This document shows, one piece after another, positions 38,548-52,601 of a stretch of 64,000 nt of DNA. Numbering within the stretch: the stretch's first letter is position 1; every line of letters starts with the position of its first letter. The DNA comes from Diprion similis. Its lineage: Eukaryota; Arthropoda; Insecta; Hymenoptera; Diprionidae. Below the pieces are notes generated by a model. The model saw nothing but the letters and a program-made list of their open reading frames with translations. It made no database searches and was not told where the DNA came from. Location of the stretch: positions 2,361,497-2,425,496 of the forward strand of contig NC_060111.1 in the NCBI RefSeq assembly GCF_021155765.1. The letters run 5' to 3'. Both the position numbers and the translations under genes were made by a program.

Positions 38548-38925
38548 TATTTATGTGGCTTGCCCGTAAACCGCCCGTAAATTTTTTCTGGCAAGGATAA
38601 AGATTTCAGGACGAGCCGGAAGCGAGCCGGAAGCGAGTACTGAAATTATCCGAGCCAAAAAAACGGTTTACGGGCATGCCACGTACAATATTTTTCACGG
38701 TATGGGGATTGAAAAGCAAAACGAAGAGTGAGGTTATGTCGCGATCTGTTCGACGAAGCTACTTTATTCGGCAGTTTGGGATGCGCACTTCGAACTGCGC
38801 ATCAAAACTACGGAATAAAGACTTTATTCCGCAACTTTGTTCGCTGCTGTATAAAGCGTCACTTTACGGAACGAAAACTGCCACAAAAATTCGACTTTTC
38901 AATGCCCATGCCGTAAAAAGAATAT
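38548..38925 (+). repeat. Dispersed repeat family B, long copy
   Basis: Starts near CCCGTAAACCG and carries the tandem GAGCCGGAAGC (twice), then CGGTTTACGGGCATGCCAC, an inner segment (about 38692-38869) absent from the other copy, and ends TTTTCAATGCCCATGCCG. Opposite orientation to 34165-34345. Termini and hairpin structure suggest a non-autonomous DNA element with an internal deletion in the short copy. Confidence 0.7.
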
Positions 38926-41900
38926 TTTTCAAGCAATTGTCCGCACGGAGATGAAACCGCACGATTCTAATATATGTATATTAAAAATTATCATTTGTGG
39001 TATAACCGTTTGTGGTTCATATATAACGTATATTGTACCGTCGAGCAAGCCCGACGAACCGAAGGTAAAGCGGTTTACGATATTCGATATACATGTAACG
39101 CATTGAAGGTGCGTTTCAAACAAACGTACGATCTAAACTCCCGAACTGCACTGTCAGCGAGGAAAATACTGTCGTAAATTTTTATCGAATTATCACGATC
39201 AGCTTTTAATCTCACTCGCCCGATTATCCGTTGGAACGATTACAAATTGTATAAAAAGAGGAATAGATCAAGGCGTTAGGGGGGGGGGGGGTCTTGTTCT
39301 AACGGACAGCAGCACAGCATCATCGGTTCACCAGATTGAAGTTAGTATATAACGTTAACGTAACAAAATATTGAAAATCTGAATAAACTTTAGGCTTTTT
39401 TTAAAAATATATTACTCAATTTTCTTGCGAAATAATAATTGTTCTTATAAAAATGAAATCGTTATATTAATTAACGTTACGAACATCACTCTCTTATCGA
39501 TTATTGATTGAAGATGAAACTGACTCGCGATTCGCAATATATGACGTAACCGCATCGTGTAGGTTTAGAATTTTCTAAGATCATTTGTTTCTACATTACC
39601 GTATATATTTGATAATAATGTGTTTTAAATATTAAAATTAGGGCCGTATAATAAACCGTGTTCACAGATGTTTATGTGTGTCACACCTCCAAGATACAGT
39701 CGAACCGCTGAACGACCGTCGACTAACCGTCCCTGGGAACTTTCACTCGAGTTTTAAGAAGTCTGATGGTGGGCACCAGAGCAGCAATGATCACAAGAGG
39801 AGAGCAACTCGGTAAGCTGTTCGGTATCTGTTACTGTATTTCCCCCCTCCTACCCCATTTGGCGATTCAAAATTATCAGTCCATGGATGGGATGCTGGAG
39901 ATTAAAATACTGTTTTGATCATCTCCACGATCAACGCGTGATTGAATTTCTAATTTGCTCTTATAGTTTTCAAATGTATAATAGAAATTATGGCGCAAGC
40001 AAATAATGAAATAATAAATTTTACGTAATAACTGTAAGTATTTGAAAAAGAGAGAGTTGAGGGTATTTGTTTTCGTATAAATTTCCTCGTTTGGCGATCT
40101 GGAAATGAATATAGCACAACGTCGTGACGAGACGAATACTGCAGTGATGACGTCACCGAGTTTTGCACGTATTTTTCGGACTTTGTTAAAATGACGAATT
40201 TCAGACATTCCGAAAACGGGGAATTCCGATGAGTTAATGTTCCGAAAGTGTCGAGAATGAGAAAATTTGAAAATCTGAAACACCGAAGCTCCTAATGATC
40301 GAAGATTTTCAGTTTTTTCAATTTCTGGATCGATGAAATTTCACCACTTTGATCTTTCTTTGTTTTGTATTTTCTATATTATTACTAATTTTCTCATTTT
40401 TTACACCTACTCGTAACGAGTAAACGACCCCGTGTGAGAAAATTTTACTCTTTCAAAACGTTATTTTTCCAAGCTTCGCTTAACCGTAACTTTTCTCTAT
40501 AGTTTTCACAAATTTTCAGAATCTTTCATTTCGTAACTCTAAACCGTCGGTTTTCCGACCATCGAAAACTTCGTCGTTTCCTAAAAGTTTGACTTAATTC
40601 TTACTTCAAGTCTTGCCATCAAATAATTCTGAATCAGGCATTTTCGGAATTTCGCTCCCGCCCCGTCATTTCCACAGGTAGAAAAAAAAATGATAATTAC
40701 ACTATAATGCCACCATGACGCACCGAGTAAGCTGACCTCTTATATACCGTATACCTATACACACGGGTGTAAGCTGGTAATAACAGTGATGCCGGGTGTG
40801 TAAATAATCACCCAACACCACACACGACACGATAAGTTTGCCTCTTTTCTAGAGATTCGCGCCAACAACACGTGACAGAAACACGGATTCACACATACAA
40901 ACATCCATCCATCCATACATGTGTGTTTGTCAATTATTCATTGCCGGTTCAACGAAGAATGGGTGAGTGACGTCACTGACATCGCGTACCTCGACAAGCT
41001 TTTCTTTCTTTTTTTTTTTTTCCTTTTTCTTTTTTTCTAATCCTTTTACAACACGTAACACGTATAACACAGATTTCGAAACACTTTGCCAACGTTAAAG
41101 ATTTATCGTGCACGAGATTCAATAGTACGCGATGTAGTATAACGTAGTAAACATTTTCAAACGTCGAATCTGCAGCACGTGTATATACTATATATACGTA
41201 TACATATATATATATATATATAAGTCAATTACATTTACATGTTACACGGCAGAGAAAAATATTACTGTGTGTATATATATATGTATAGTCCGCATTGCGA
41301 GCGGCGCCATCGGGATATCTAACAAGTTTGTAGGAACACAGCAGGGATTAGATAGACCGAATAGATTTTACTGTTTATACATATATATATATATATATAT
41401 ATAACGAAACACCGTTGCGGCTTCTTTCGGCAAGTTTTTTGCCTCCCTCATTCGGCATAGATAAAGAAAAAACGTTTTTCCATAATTTGTACCCTTGGAC
41501 TTTGTTCTCCAGTGTAAAAAGTTACAAGAATGCAAAGAGACTTATTATCTATACATATATATATATATATATGAACGACGACATTGAAATTTCGATTTAC
41601 CTATATAACAGGTAGATAAATTTTGAAAAGTAATTTTTCATTACACACACTGATATAATCCTGAAAATATGTTCATTTCATAAAGTATAATAAACAAACC
41701 TATACGACAGAACAATAAGTGTTCAAGTGTATGAAATAAAAATTGCTATAGTTTACCGGACTGACGTCGGACTCAAAGAGCCAAGTTTTGGTCTCGGATA
41801 TCCAGGACTGCATAACGAAAAAGATCTCTTCTCATCAGGCTCGGGATACTTATCAAAACGAAAATTCACTTCGCGTAAGGAATAATAAATAATTAAAGCG

Positions 41901-42717
41901 TATGATATAATTTCATATAGATAAACGAACGACGGCACTATCGGTTATAAACCCGGATGAACGACTACATGACCGCCCACGGTTCACGGCAGTCCCTGTT
42001 TATTACCGGCGAACAGGATTCGTCCAGGTATGCGATACATACTGCGTAAGTGAACTTTAGTACATCGAGTCGAGTCTCGGCTCGACTTGATTCTACTCCT
42101 ACTACTACAGGCTTCGCTGCTGGCCGCGATGTGTCAGCCACGCGTGGAGAACGTGTTGCGCGAATTCGTCGCGTTGAGCAAAAATCCCCCCCCCCTCCCC
42201 CCCTCCCAATCTTTTCCTCAACACCTTCCAAGAAATCAAATGCGGTATAATTTTTTTACAGTCGGATAAACTATGATGATGATGTGCCGATGGGCTATAT
42301 AGTTTTTGAAATCGGTTCAAAAGTTGGGTGGAATCGATGAAAATTGTTTGAAATTTTCTAAGACCCAGCAAGCATGAATCATTTAGAATTAAAGTGTAGT
42401 AATTGGTTGGCAAAAATTGTGGTTGAAATCAAGGAGTATAATATTTGAAATTGGAAATCGATTGGAATAGTATCGTGAAATTAATTAGGAGTTAAATGAT
42501 TGGTAATTGCGTGGAAAATAATTGAGATTTTACGATCGCTTGTCATCTAATTTGTAGAGGAATAGCTCTTTGTAATCGTATACATACAATTTTTTAAGCA
42601 GAGAATGGATGAGATACTTACGAAAGTACCGAAGGGGATGCACTGATTGCGAGTATTACGTTTTATTGGATGATACAACAAATTTGATCGAATACGGTCA
42701 AAAAACTCTATAAATGC

Positions 42718-42860
42718 AGAGATTTTCGGGGTCGCTGATTGGGCTCGCTACACTAAACTTCAAAAATCTGATTTCAGATTCGTAATCAGCGCCCCCAAAC
42801 ACCCCTGGACAGAGTTTTTTCTCCGGATTATATCTAATTTGAAATCTTCTTCCGCCATAT
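42718..42860. repeat. Second copy of the CGCCATATTG repeat
   Basis: Shares with 24885-25145 the words CGCTGATT, TCAGATTCGTAATCAGCG, GGACAGAGTTTTTTC and CCGCCATATTG. Divergent and truncated. Confidence 0.45.
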
Positions 42861-43465
42861 TGAATTTTTAAAATGCTATTTCAGAATATTCGTACTCTGC
42901 GAGCCCAAAAACTTATGAATCATTCCTTGAATTTTCACGATTGTTTTCAATCAATTTGTTACTAACAATAATAATTTACATTATATCGGAATAATTACTT
43001 TCGAGTATTGAAATGCTATTAGTATACCATAAAAAGAAGTAGGAAAAAACCGTGTAACACATAAATTGAGTAAATTATATATCTACATCCAACATGAATT
43101 AACCCGAGGTGGTCATACCTGCGAACCGAAAATGCGGAGCGGCAGCAGCAGCAGTTTTTTTTTTCTACCCGTACCCCGGTAGCGTCATGAATATTTCTTT
43201 TTTCCCAGCCACGATTTATGCCGGTGATTTTCGCGTGCACGCAATACCTGAAAGACATAAGGATGTAATAACCCATATACGAATAGCATGTCTTAGATTT
43301 AAAAAAATAATACAACGAGTTGAATTCATTGCGAAGTAAAGAAAGTTGGCTAATTTTTAGCGGATTATATTCGAGCAGTCAGGGTGAAAAGTACGTCTGT
43401 GATTCATCGCTGCAGGAAAAGGAAGAAAAAACAGGATAACAACGAGTCCTGCGTCCTGCATCCTC

Positions 43466-43492
43466 CCTCCTCCTCCTCCTCCTCCTCCTCCC
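43466..43492. repeat. (CTC)n trinucleotide repeat
   Basis: About nine CTC/TCC units followed by CCGG, in noncoding DNA upstream of the METTL1 promoter region. Confidence 0.85.
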
Positions 43493-43680
43493 GGTAACTT
43501 GGTAACTGGATCAAGGCCTCGTGTTACATTATCATCGTTTATATCCGGAAAAAGAATTGCTTAAAAATGATGAAAATGTGACATCGGTTCGCTTTTAAAC
43601 TTGCCTATAGACGCATAGGCCGCCATAAACGCGTGGTAGATTTTTATAGCAACATAGTCAAGGGTAGCCTATAGACGCGT

Positions 43681-44354
43681 CTACACTAACCGAAGGCCAA
43701 GATCATCGTCCGCGGTCTGTAAAGAATTAATAACTCCTCCCCCAGCTCGTGAGGGAAAATTTTGTCTCTCGATGCGATTCGATTGCGTGCAATGCAGAGA
43801 GTTATAGATATATAAGTGTAGGGATGGAGCTGTAACCTTACCCTGAACAACAAAGAGATCACTCGGCGATTCTTGGTGGAGCAGGATACGTACTCCCGTT
43901 GTGAAAACGGGATGAAGATTCTCTCTGATAAAAGGGGTCACGCGTCTCTTCACTCTTCCTAACATTCCTATCACAATATACACTCGCAAACAGCGTTTTT
44001 CTTCCGACGTAGGAATTCACTTGTTTCTTGCAAGGCCCGCAGCTTAGTTCAGGCAAAAGCCCAGCAGCGTTGTGTCCCACAATTTTTCGCCTCAGTGGCT
44101 TTGCTGGCTAATAGCTGCAACCGTCGTAACTTGCAGCTTTCTCGGGTGAGAAAACTGTCGGTTCGACCGCCAGACGGCGAGTGAATAAAGTGAATTGAAC
44201 GCAACGTCACGTCAGCTGTTGTTTCTCCGCACGTGCGCGACTCGCAGCCAACTTCGGTGGGTCCTTCCACTGCCGAAAAACGTAAACGTCAAAAGATTGG
44301 AAAGGCCGTAACGAGCCGTCCTGACGTTTTTAGAAGACGAAATATACCCTCGTC
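43681..44354. promoter_or_regulatory. CpG-rich promoter region upstream of METTL1, possibly bidirectional
   Basis: CpG-dense compared with the 20 kb to its left and directly upstream of the METTL1 ATG. On the minus strand it has open frames and a consensus donor CAGG|GTAAGG near 43839, so a divergent transcript with a 5' exon here is plausible (it could be a distal, noncoding first exon of the minus-strand gene to the left). The protein frames on the minus strand conflict with each other and none is supported. Confidence 0.4.
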
Positions 44355-45727
<1,373 letters not shown>

Positions 45728-45844
45728 CAGTTCGGTACTTGTGATCTTTTCTTAATAAAAGTGAAGAACAATAAATGCTATATACAGATCCTTAACGACG
45801 CTTGTACATACAAACCAAGTCAACGATTTATTGACAATAATTTA

Positions 45845-48800
45845 TTAGTTACATGACTCACAAGACTCGGAATCGTTGCCTTCTACGTTAAATGTAACTT
45901 GAGATTCCAAATAAAATTCTTTTGACTCAACGTTCGACTTACTTTCACTGTATAATTGATCCGTTGATTCTGTGAGAACAGAAAATTGAGTCATTGAGAT
46001 ACTTAATTTAACAAAGTGACTCATAGTTAACCCTTCACCAGCGAACATGGACGATATCGTCCACACTGACTTTCTCGCTTATCGCTGTTTCAGGAATTTT
46101 TCATTGTTTAACCATTTCTACTAATTAAATAATTGAAAATTTCGTAATGCAATCTATTGGGTTATCAAGTAGCCACCTGAAACTGATTACTTGAATTTTT
46201 TTGAATTTTTTGAAAAGCCCGAAGTGGGGGAACAAAATCGTACATGTTAGCCGGCAACGTCATTAAAAAATCACATGACCGGCGAAGGATTAATACAATT
46301 GTGAGTGACTTAAAAGTACCTTGCGTATTGAGGTCATTTATTTTAGTCAAATGGCGAGATCGTGTTTCACGATTTTTATAGCAAAACTGTCTGATATCTT
46401 CAGAACCGCCGAAATGACGTAGACTCAGTCCGAATTCTTCATGAACTATTCCAAATATCATCTGCAGAAATCATTTAAGATTCTAGAATCAAGAATTTTT
46501 CATAAAAATATATATCTCACTTGCTCAAATATCGTCTCGAGGACATGCTTGGGGGGCACAATGTAAGATCTGTCCTGGAGCTTTCGTCTTTCTATCGGCG
46601 ACATTTTATACTGACCATATTTTACATTTGGTATTTGAGTTAGATTTTCTTTCACATTATTTATGAATAAATTCTCATTCAAAATATCCCTGGGAAAAAA
46701 GAGCACGAATTTTTTTATTACATACAACCAGTAAGAATCCCTACAATTATAAAGGCTCTCACCAAATCATTCCTTCTAAAACGAATGTGGCAATATTGAT
46801 AAGCTTTGGGTCGGTTGAAGTGCAACTTTCATTTTTTTTAATTTGTATTTCTATGGGTGGTGAACTTTTCAATTGCTCGTCAAGTGTCGTCTTCAAATCA
46901 GCATCCAACACACTATAAATATAACAGCTGATCGACAGTGATTTGTAAAATGGTACAGGTTTTTTGGCGGGTTCCAACCATGGTTTCTAATATCAAAAGT
47001 ATAAACCGATTATTCAATTAGGTATAAATTGTTCAAACAATGCTTGAAATTAGTTTACGAACAATAAGTTATATATATACCGGTTTGCTCATTCCCTTCT
47101 CGGTAATTACGAACTGTCCGTCCAATTCTGTGCAGAGAGTATTATACACGAGAACACTCTTTTCGTACACTCTTTGGGCACTGAGGTCTAAAAATTTACA
47201 GTTCAAATTTGCTGTTATTTTGCATGAATGCGAGCGAGACCTGATCCTTATGCAAAAAGATTGCGCCTTTGTTGGCTGAATTCTTCCGCTAGTTGGCATT
47301 ACCCTCACATCAAGTACATTTGGCATTTCGTAGCTAAAATATTGTGGCATTTGAAAATGTAAATAGCATTGAGGTGAAGAATCCCTTTTACGCACAACTA
47401 AACGAGGCAAATTTTTGGTAAAAAAGATTGAAATTCGACCTTTTCCATTGATATCCTATGACGTCGTTCTTGGATTCATTGTATATCATGATCATTCTAT
47501 CGGCTTTAGAGTGCATCGGCATGGGAGTTATGACGATAGAATCGGTGGAGAAATATATGGGTAGTTCAGGAATAGAAAATTGATCAGCGATTGGAACTTT
47601 GCCTAGCAAAAATCTAGTCTTATTTGAAATGTCGGCTTCTGCTATGATCGACAGATCAGTCATCGTATCTCCAAGTTTGAGCGGTAGAGTGACCTGAATT
47701 TTAGATTAATTTTTGCACCGCTCTGAAATAAACTTGATTATACTACAAAAATCATACCTGATAAGATTCGAATCGTCGTGGTTGGAATTTGAAAATAATT
47801 GGATAGTAAGACTGTCCTGGCAAAGTCCCTTGCGGATTTGCGCATGCAAATGTTTCACTTAGCGCAGCAGCGTTTATTTGGTGGAGGGGGCTGGTGTCTA
47901 GCGAGTACGTCACTTTTTGGTCCAACGAATTGTACATCCAACACATCTGAGGATGAATCGACACGTTTTTATGGGGAAAATCCAATGTGACTCTACTCAT
48001 TCGTCAATATACAAGACCCGACATTACCTAAGCTACAAATGTACGAAATAAACCTGTTTTATGGCATCTATATCGCCAATGTATATTCTTTCCATGGAGA
48101 AAACTTGATTCGCTAAAAGGCTAGGGCGAGGTTGATTTTCAGACAAAGCTACCACTTCGGCACTGATAATGATGTTGCGATTGTTAGATAATCCTAATTT
48201 CCATTGCAGACTAGTTTTTCCTAATATACTGTAGCATACTTTGACCGTGAGTATAGTTTTTTGTTGTGGCTATACGGAATAAAAATATATTAACAATGAG
48301 TTGAAAATATTAAAGTTATAATTACCAAGCAAGCCAATTACCTGCAGTACACCTTTGTTCGGGGAAATGGTGCATGCTAGCCTATGATCGCAACAATATT
48401 CTTTGTACTTGAATGTCAATCCACGATGTTTAGTTACTTGTTTGCAATCGCACTTCTTTATTCTCGTTATAGTCCAAGTAGAACATGCTGGAGTAGAATT
48501 GACAACCAAAAGTTTGATTAGCAGTGGCTCTTGGCGCAATGCAAGCTCCGGAAAGCGTAATTTGATAACTCTTGGTCTTGAATCACCCGGTTCAATGGAA
48601 TTTGTAATAGTATTGAATCTAACGAAGGAACGTCAATTATTCTGGGAACTCAGAAGAAATAAATTTTCATTTATAAGTCTTATAACGTACTCATCAATTT
48701 CCAGTAAATTCCAAAGCAATGCTTTGCTTATGTGTTCCTGAACACAGAGATATAACAAGTCCTTGACCTATGGGAATTGGAAACCAGAATAAATTGAAAC

Positions 48801-51777
48801 AGCAGGAAGAAGCACCCGATTAATTTTGATGGAACAAATATCGGGCAGTTAATAAATATTCGAAATAGTTAAGTGAAGAACCGTATTCTCTGCAGAGAAG
48901 ATTACACATCTTCGTGTGACATAATTACCTCAAAACCAGGTAAGATACACATGCAATTTACTATGCAAATATTTTGCAACTCTAATGTACATGACGCATC
49001 CTTGGCTGAAGAATTGGAACGCACCAAGTACTGCACTACTAACTGATAAAAGCCAGATTTATGTGGTGTTATTTGTACTTCTATTTCTTTACTGCCTCCA
49101 GGGATTATTGTATCTGTTACAGGTTTGATTTTAACGTCATGCGTTATGTTGTCGAGAGGCCAGCCACGCTGCTTATATCTTAGTTCAAAGTGAATTTTCA
49201 CCAAACTAAAGTTGAACAAATGGAAACTTAACTTCTCAGTTTCACCGTATGCAACGGTACCAAAATTAACTTCTTCGGGTAACGCCTGTAGGGTAGAATT
49301 TCAAAATATGTAAAAAAGTTATTGCGAATTATACAATTCATGAAATATTAATATAAATACCACGAGATATCCACGTTCCACTTTTCCAGTAACCTCAAGC
49401 AGTGTATCGACACTATTCCCTACAGGCGCTCCGGCCTTCAAAGCTGTTGCACGACAGCAAACAGTATACTTATGATCTCCAGTATCTTTGGGACAGAAGA
49501 TCCATTCGTGTGTCAGGATCTCATTTCCCAAAATCACACCGCTGGCTTTTTCGATTTTTATTTCAGAGGGTACTTCAGAAAATGAGTACCTAAAATGTAC
49601 TGCAAGTTGCTGAGATTGTAAAATATAGTAATTATATATTTTGCATTTACTTATAATTTATCTGCAAAACAATTCACCTTACTTAAAACCTTAATTCTAA
49701 CCTGATACAATGTCTCGTAGTATTTCGCATAGTTACTTCTGTGGTTTGTTCGCATCGCGGATAAACAGGAGCAAATTCGACTAAATTGTTATTACTGAAA
49801 TCGAGACTTGGGAATTCCGCATATGCCTTGAACTCTATTGGTACTTTGTTGTTTGGGTTACCGTTGAACTCTATTGTCCATCGTTCAATGTAAGAATGCT
49901 TGTTTCGAACCTCAGGAAACATTTGCAACGCAACTATCTGATAACCCCTGGAATGGTTGGTAATAATGCACCAAAAATATTTAAGTCTTACTGCACCTGA
50001 CACAAGATACAGATTTCAGTTATTTATGGGAAAAATTGGTAAACATCGAGGTCTATGTACCTGTGAATTATTCCTACCATCGGTTTCACAGTGAAGTGAG
50101 TAGTCGAGGGAGGTATGAATTTAAAAGTCATAGCGAGATGCCCGTGCAATTTGATAAGAAAAGTTGTGTAGACTGGGAACAACGGAAGAGTCGGGGGTAA
50201 AATGACACTTTTCGGAATTTCAAACTGTGGAATCCAGCCAGTAGACCCAGGTGAGAATGTATGACCTTTAAAAAAAAACTACTGCTATAACAATCAAGTT
50301 AATTTCAGAGTATTAACGTATTCTTACCAATCACGCGAACAGAAGTAATTAGCGGAATCGCAACTAACAGACCCGAACTAGAGTTTGCGTCAGTATCTTT
50401 GGTCTTCCAAATCGCGCGAGACAATATTTCTCTTGAGAAAAGAGCGTCTTGTTTTTTTGGACGAAAATAAACTTCGAAGAGACCAGATTTCCATGATCGA
50501 ATAGTTGCAGTGCGAGGTTTCACATCGAAAATGCTTTCGGAATCTACAAGTGCGGTACTTTGCTTCATCATCTAATACCAAATTGTTACCTGTGCACTAA
50601 ATAAAAGTCACCCCTACCATTACTCCATTTCACCGTCATATCTGTATCAGTGTGATTCATGAAACATATGTTTTGAGGAAAAGATTGAAATTTTTTTTTA
50701 TCATCACAACTTCCTCTGCCAAAATCCAGGTAAGTTTCAGATAAAGAAATTGGTGGGTAGCTGCCTTTTCGAACTTGAACAACGTCACTCATGTAACCAT
50801 CAAAGTCTCCGATCAGTGGTTTTGGGTTGGTAAATAGAACAGGAACAAACTCTTCGGCTTTCGAAAACAAAGGCCCTCGGTAGCCATAGAGTTCAGTGAC
50901 AATCGGCCCCTGGATAACGCAATCCAATGAAATTGTGTCTGCTGTTTGCTGGACAAAGGATATCATACCTGATGAAGTATCAGGCATGAAAGATAAAATG
51001 CATAAAGCTCTTGCTCTTCAGGTGAGAATGTTATACTAATGTACACATGACTGTGCGGAGCTATAATTCCATTAGTGATATCCAATTTGAAGGAACAACA
51101 TTTTTCGTCAATGTCAAACATAAAAGTGGCCGCTACTTCCGAATCGTTTCTCAACTGTAATCGCTTTCTTACTTCTTGTACTCCTTTAGGGCACACCATA
51201 ACTAGTCGAGATACTGACGGCACTACATAAGGACCTAGTAGATTGCGCATACCGTTAGACGATCCACCAAATTTAAAAGCAAGTGTAAATCAAAATATTT
51301 TTCTCATGTATGTATGTACGTACCGACACATGTGCCCTGCACACATATCTTGTAACAGATTTTGTCACAGTCTGCGACACTAAAGTGATCTATATAACAA
51401 TGAGAAGGGACGACTGGCTGATATTCTATCTTGCATTCTGTGAAACCTTTGGCAGGTAACGTCCAATTGTGAAATTCTACTTTGAATACATAGTCCAGAC
51501 GATTAGTTGCAGGGTCACGATGAACTTTATAGTGCTGTTTTTTCTGAAATAAATATATAGTAATCTATGTTGATTTTTATTCTAGTATTTTTTACTTTTA
51601 TTCAGATTAAAGTAACTTCACGCGATTACGAATATACTGATAAGAGAAAAAATATTTTACACAAGTTTCGTTGACGATCTTGACAATTTGCTTGGAAATT
51701 TTTCCAGCGATTACTTGTCCAAAGTCAATATTTATTACTTTTATTTCACTCTGATCAGTACAGCAACTCTTGGACAT
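45845..51777 (-). CDS. MSP/ASH-domain axonemal protein, CFAP65-like
   Basis: Predicted cilium/flagellum protein, built of repeated immunoglobulin-like MSP (ASH) domains. Exons: 51661-51777, 51324-51543, 50969-51234, 50590 (or 50598)-50948, 50328-50557 (or 50571), 50061-50265, 49702-49947, 49361-49589, 48929-49285, 48691-48767, 48342-48618, 48054-48269, 47758-47946, 47440-47693, 47081-47384, 46763-46986, 46521-46689, 46320-46461, 45845-46065; about 1430 aa. Typical words are NIDFGQVIAGKISKQIVKIVN near the start, ISITFSPEEQELYAFYL, VNFGTVAYGETEKLSFHLFN and FDVKPRTATI. No transmembrane helix or enzyme motif is visible. Two junctions (50949-50968 and about 50558-50597) need introns of only 20 and 26-32 nt; see findings. 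The last three exons are the least certain. The protein type is fairly sure; the identity CFAP65 (CCDC108) rather than another MSP-repeat ciliary protein is a guess. Confidence 0.6.
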
Positions 51778-51944
51778 AATCTAACTGATATTTTTATTTA
51801 ATTAAAGAAGTTGACAATGGATTGGATTCGACTAAGTCACTAAAACGATATCTTGTTGAAACGGATATTTGGCACTGATTAAGTTGGTTTCAAATATCAA
51901 TATAAAATCGCGGCTATCTGGATGCCGTGCTGTTCGTCGCTAGG
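51778..51944. promoter_or_regulatory. Short bidirectional promoter
   Basis: 167 bp between the start codon of the minus-strand CFAP65-like gene (51777) and that of the plus-strand small ORF (51945). Both 5' UTRs and promoters must fit here or overlap the neighbours. Confidence 0.5.
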
Positions 51945-52149
51945 ATGTCGGTAAGTTTTGTTTCTTAATTACCGACTTCAGTATTATTCAACTTTGACGC
52001 GATGCATCGGAATTCAAATAGATGGCAGTTATTATGATAAATTTTTTACATGTTTGCAGATTGCCATTTCGTGGTGTATTGAACCCATGAAGGAGGAACC
52101 ACCGGCTTCCGGTGAGCGGGAAGGTTTAAATGTGATGAATCGCGAGTGA
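51945..52149 (+). CDS. Small two-exon ORF, 31 aa
   Basis: ATGTCG is followed directly by a consensus donor (GTAAGT). The acceptor TTTGCAG at 52059 leads to a second exon 52060-52149 that reads in frame to TGA. The predicted peptide starts MSIAISWCIEPMKEEPPASG and is 31 aa. The hydrophobic start followed by a charged Glu/Pro-rich part resembles small membrane-associated peptides, but I do not recognise a family. AATAAA lies shortly after (52216). The position, head to head with another gene and with good splice sites, supports a real transcript; that it is coding is less certain. Confidence 0.4.
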
Positions 52150-52601
52150 AGTAAAATGGAAAACTTCACAAATACTGAAAATGTATATTTTTTTTCTTCG
52201 ATATAACTATGTTTAAATAAAAATGTTTTAACAAAAAAACTCTGCACTTTGTCACTTGTTGAATATTTCTTCGCGGTTTGCGGTTATTCGTCGACAACAG
52301 CGTCACCTATACGGTTAGCCACGTTCTATTTTGAAGATGTGTTTGGTTTTTTATTACTCACGATTGACTCACAAGCATACATACATTTAAACATACGTAT
52401 CTACTGGTGGTGTTTGTTTTGTAAATGAATTGCGGTTCAAAGAACTGCGGTTTACTTGTATATCTTATCACTAGAATTAATTTTCTACAAGAGCGACTAT
52501 ATCTGACAATAAGCTGTAATCGGTATCGTTATAAGTTGAATTTCCTTCCCAAGACTAGAGGAAATCATAATTCCTACAGTTATCGTAGCGAAGGGACAAA
52601 A

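Larger units (their letters stand above)
22803..43680. other. Long repeat-rich noncoding stretch
   Basis: About 21 kb between the upstream KIDINS220 exon and the METTL1 promoter. Apart from the two small candidate exons (32188-32376, 35985-36134), no coding sequence is supported. It carries MITE copies, a foldback element, two other dispersed repeat families, and many (TA)n microsatellites. If the candidate first exons are real, most of it is 5' intron of the minus-strand gene. Confidence 0.5.

Noticed and set aside
39876..40283. 135-codon minus-strand frame
   Set aside because: AT-rich, no domain, and it lies next to the dispersed repeat at 40600; no start or splice support.
43859..44270. 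Minus-strand frames of 73 codons each near METTL1
   Set aside because: They lie in different, conflicting frames over a CpG-rich promoter; high GC alone explains their openness.
46165..46319. Extension of the CFAP65-like exon 18 to a stop at 46165
   Set aside because: A donor (CGCAAG|GTACTT) at 46320 and a phase-compatible acceptor before 46065 give a longer, better model. The read-through remains possible as an alternative end.
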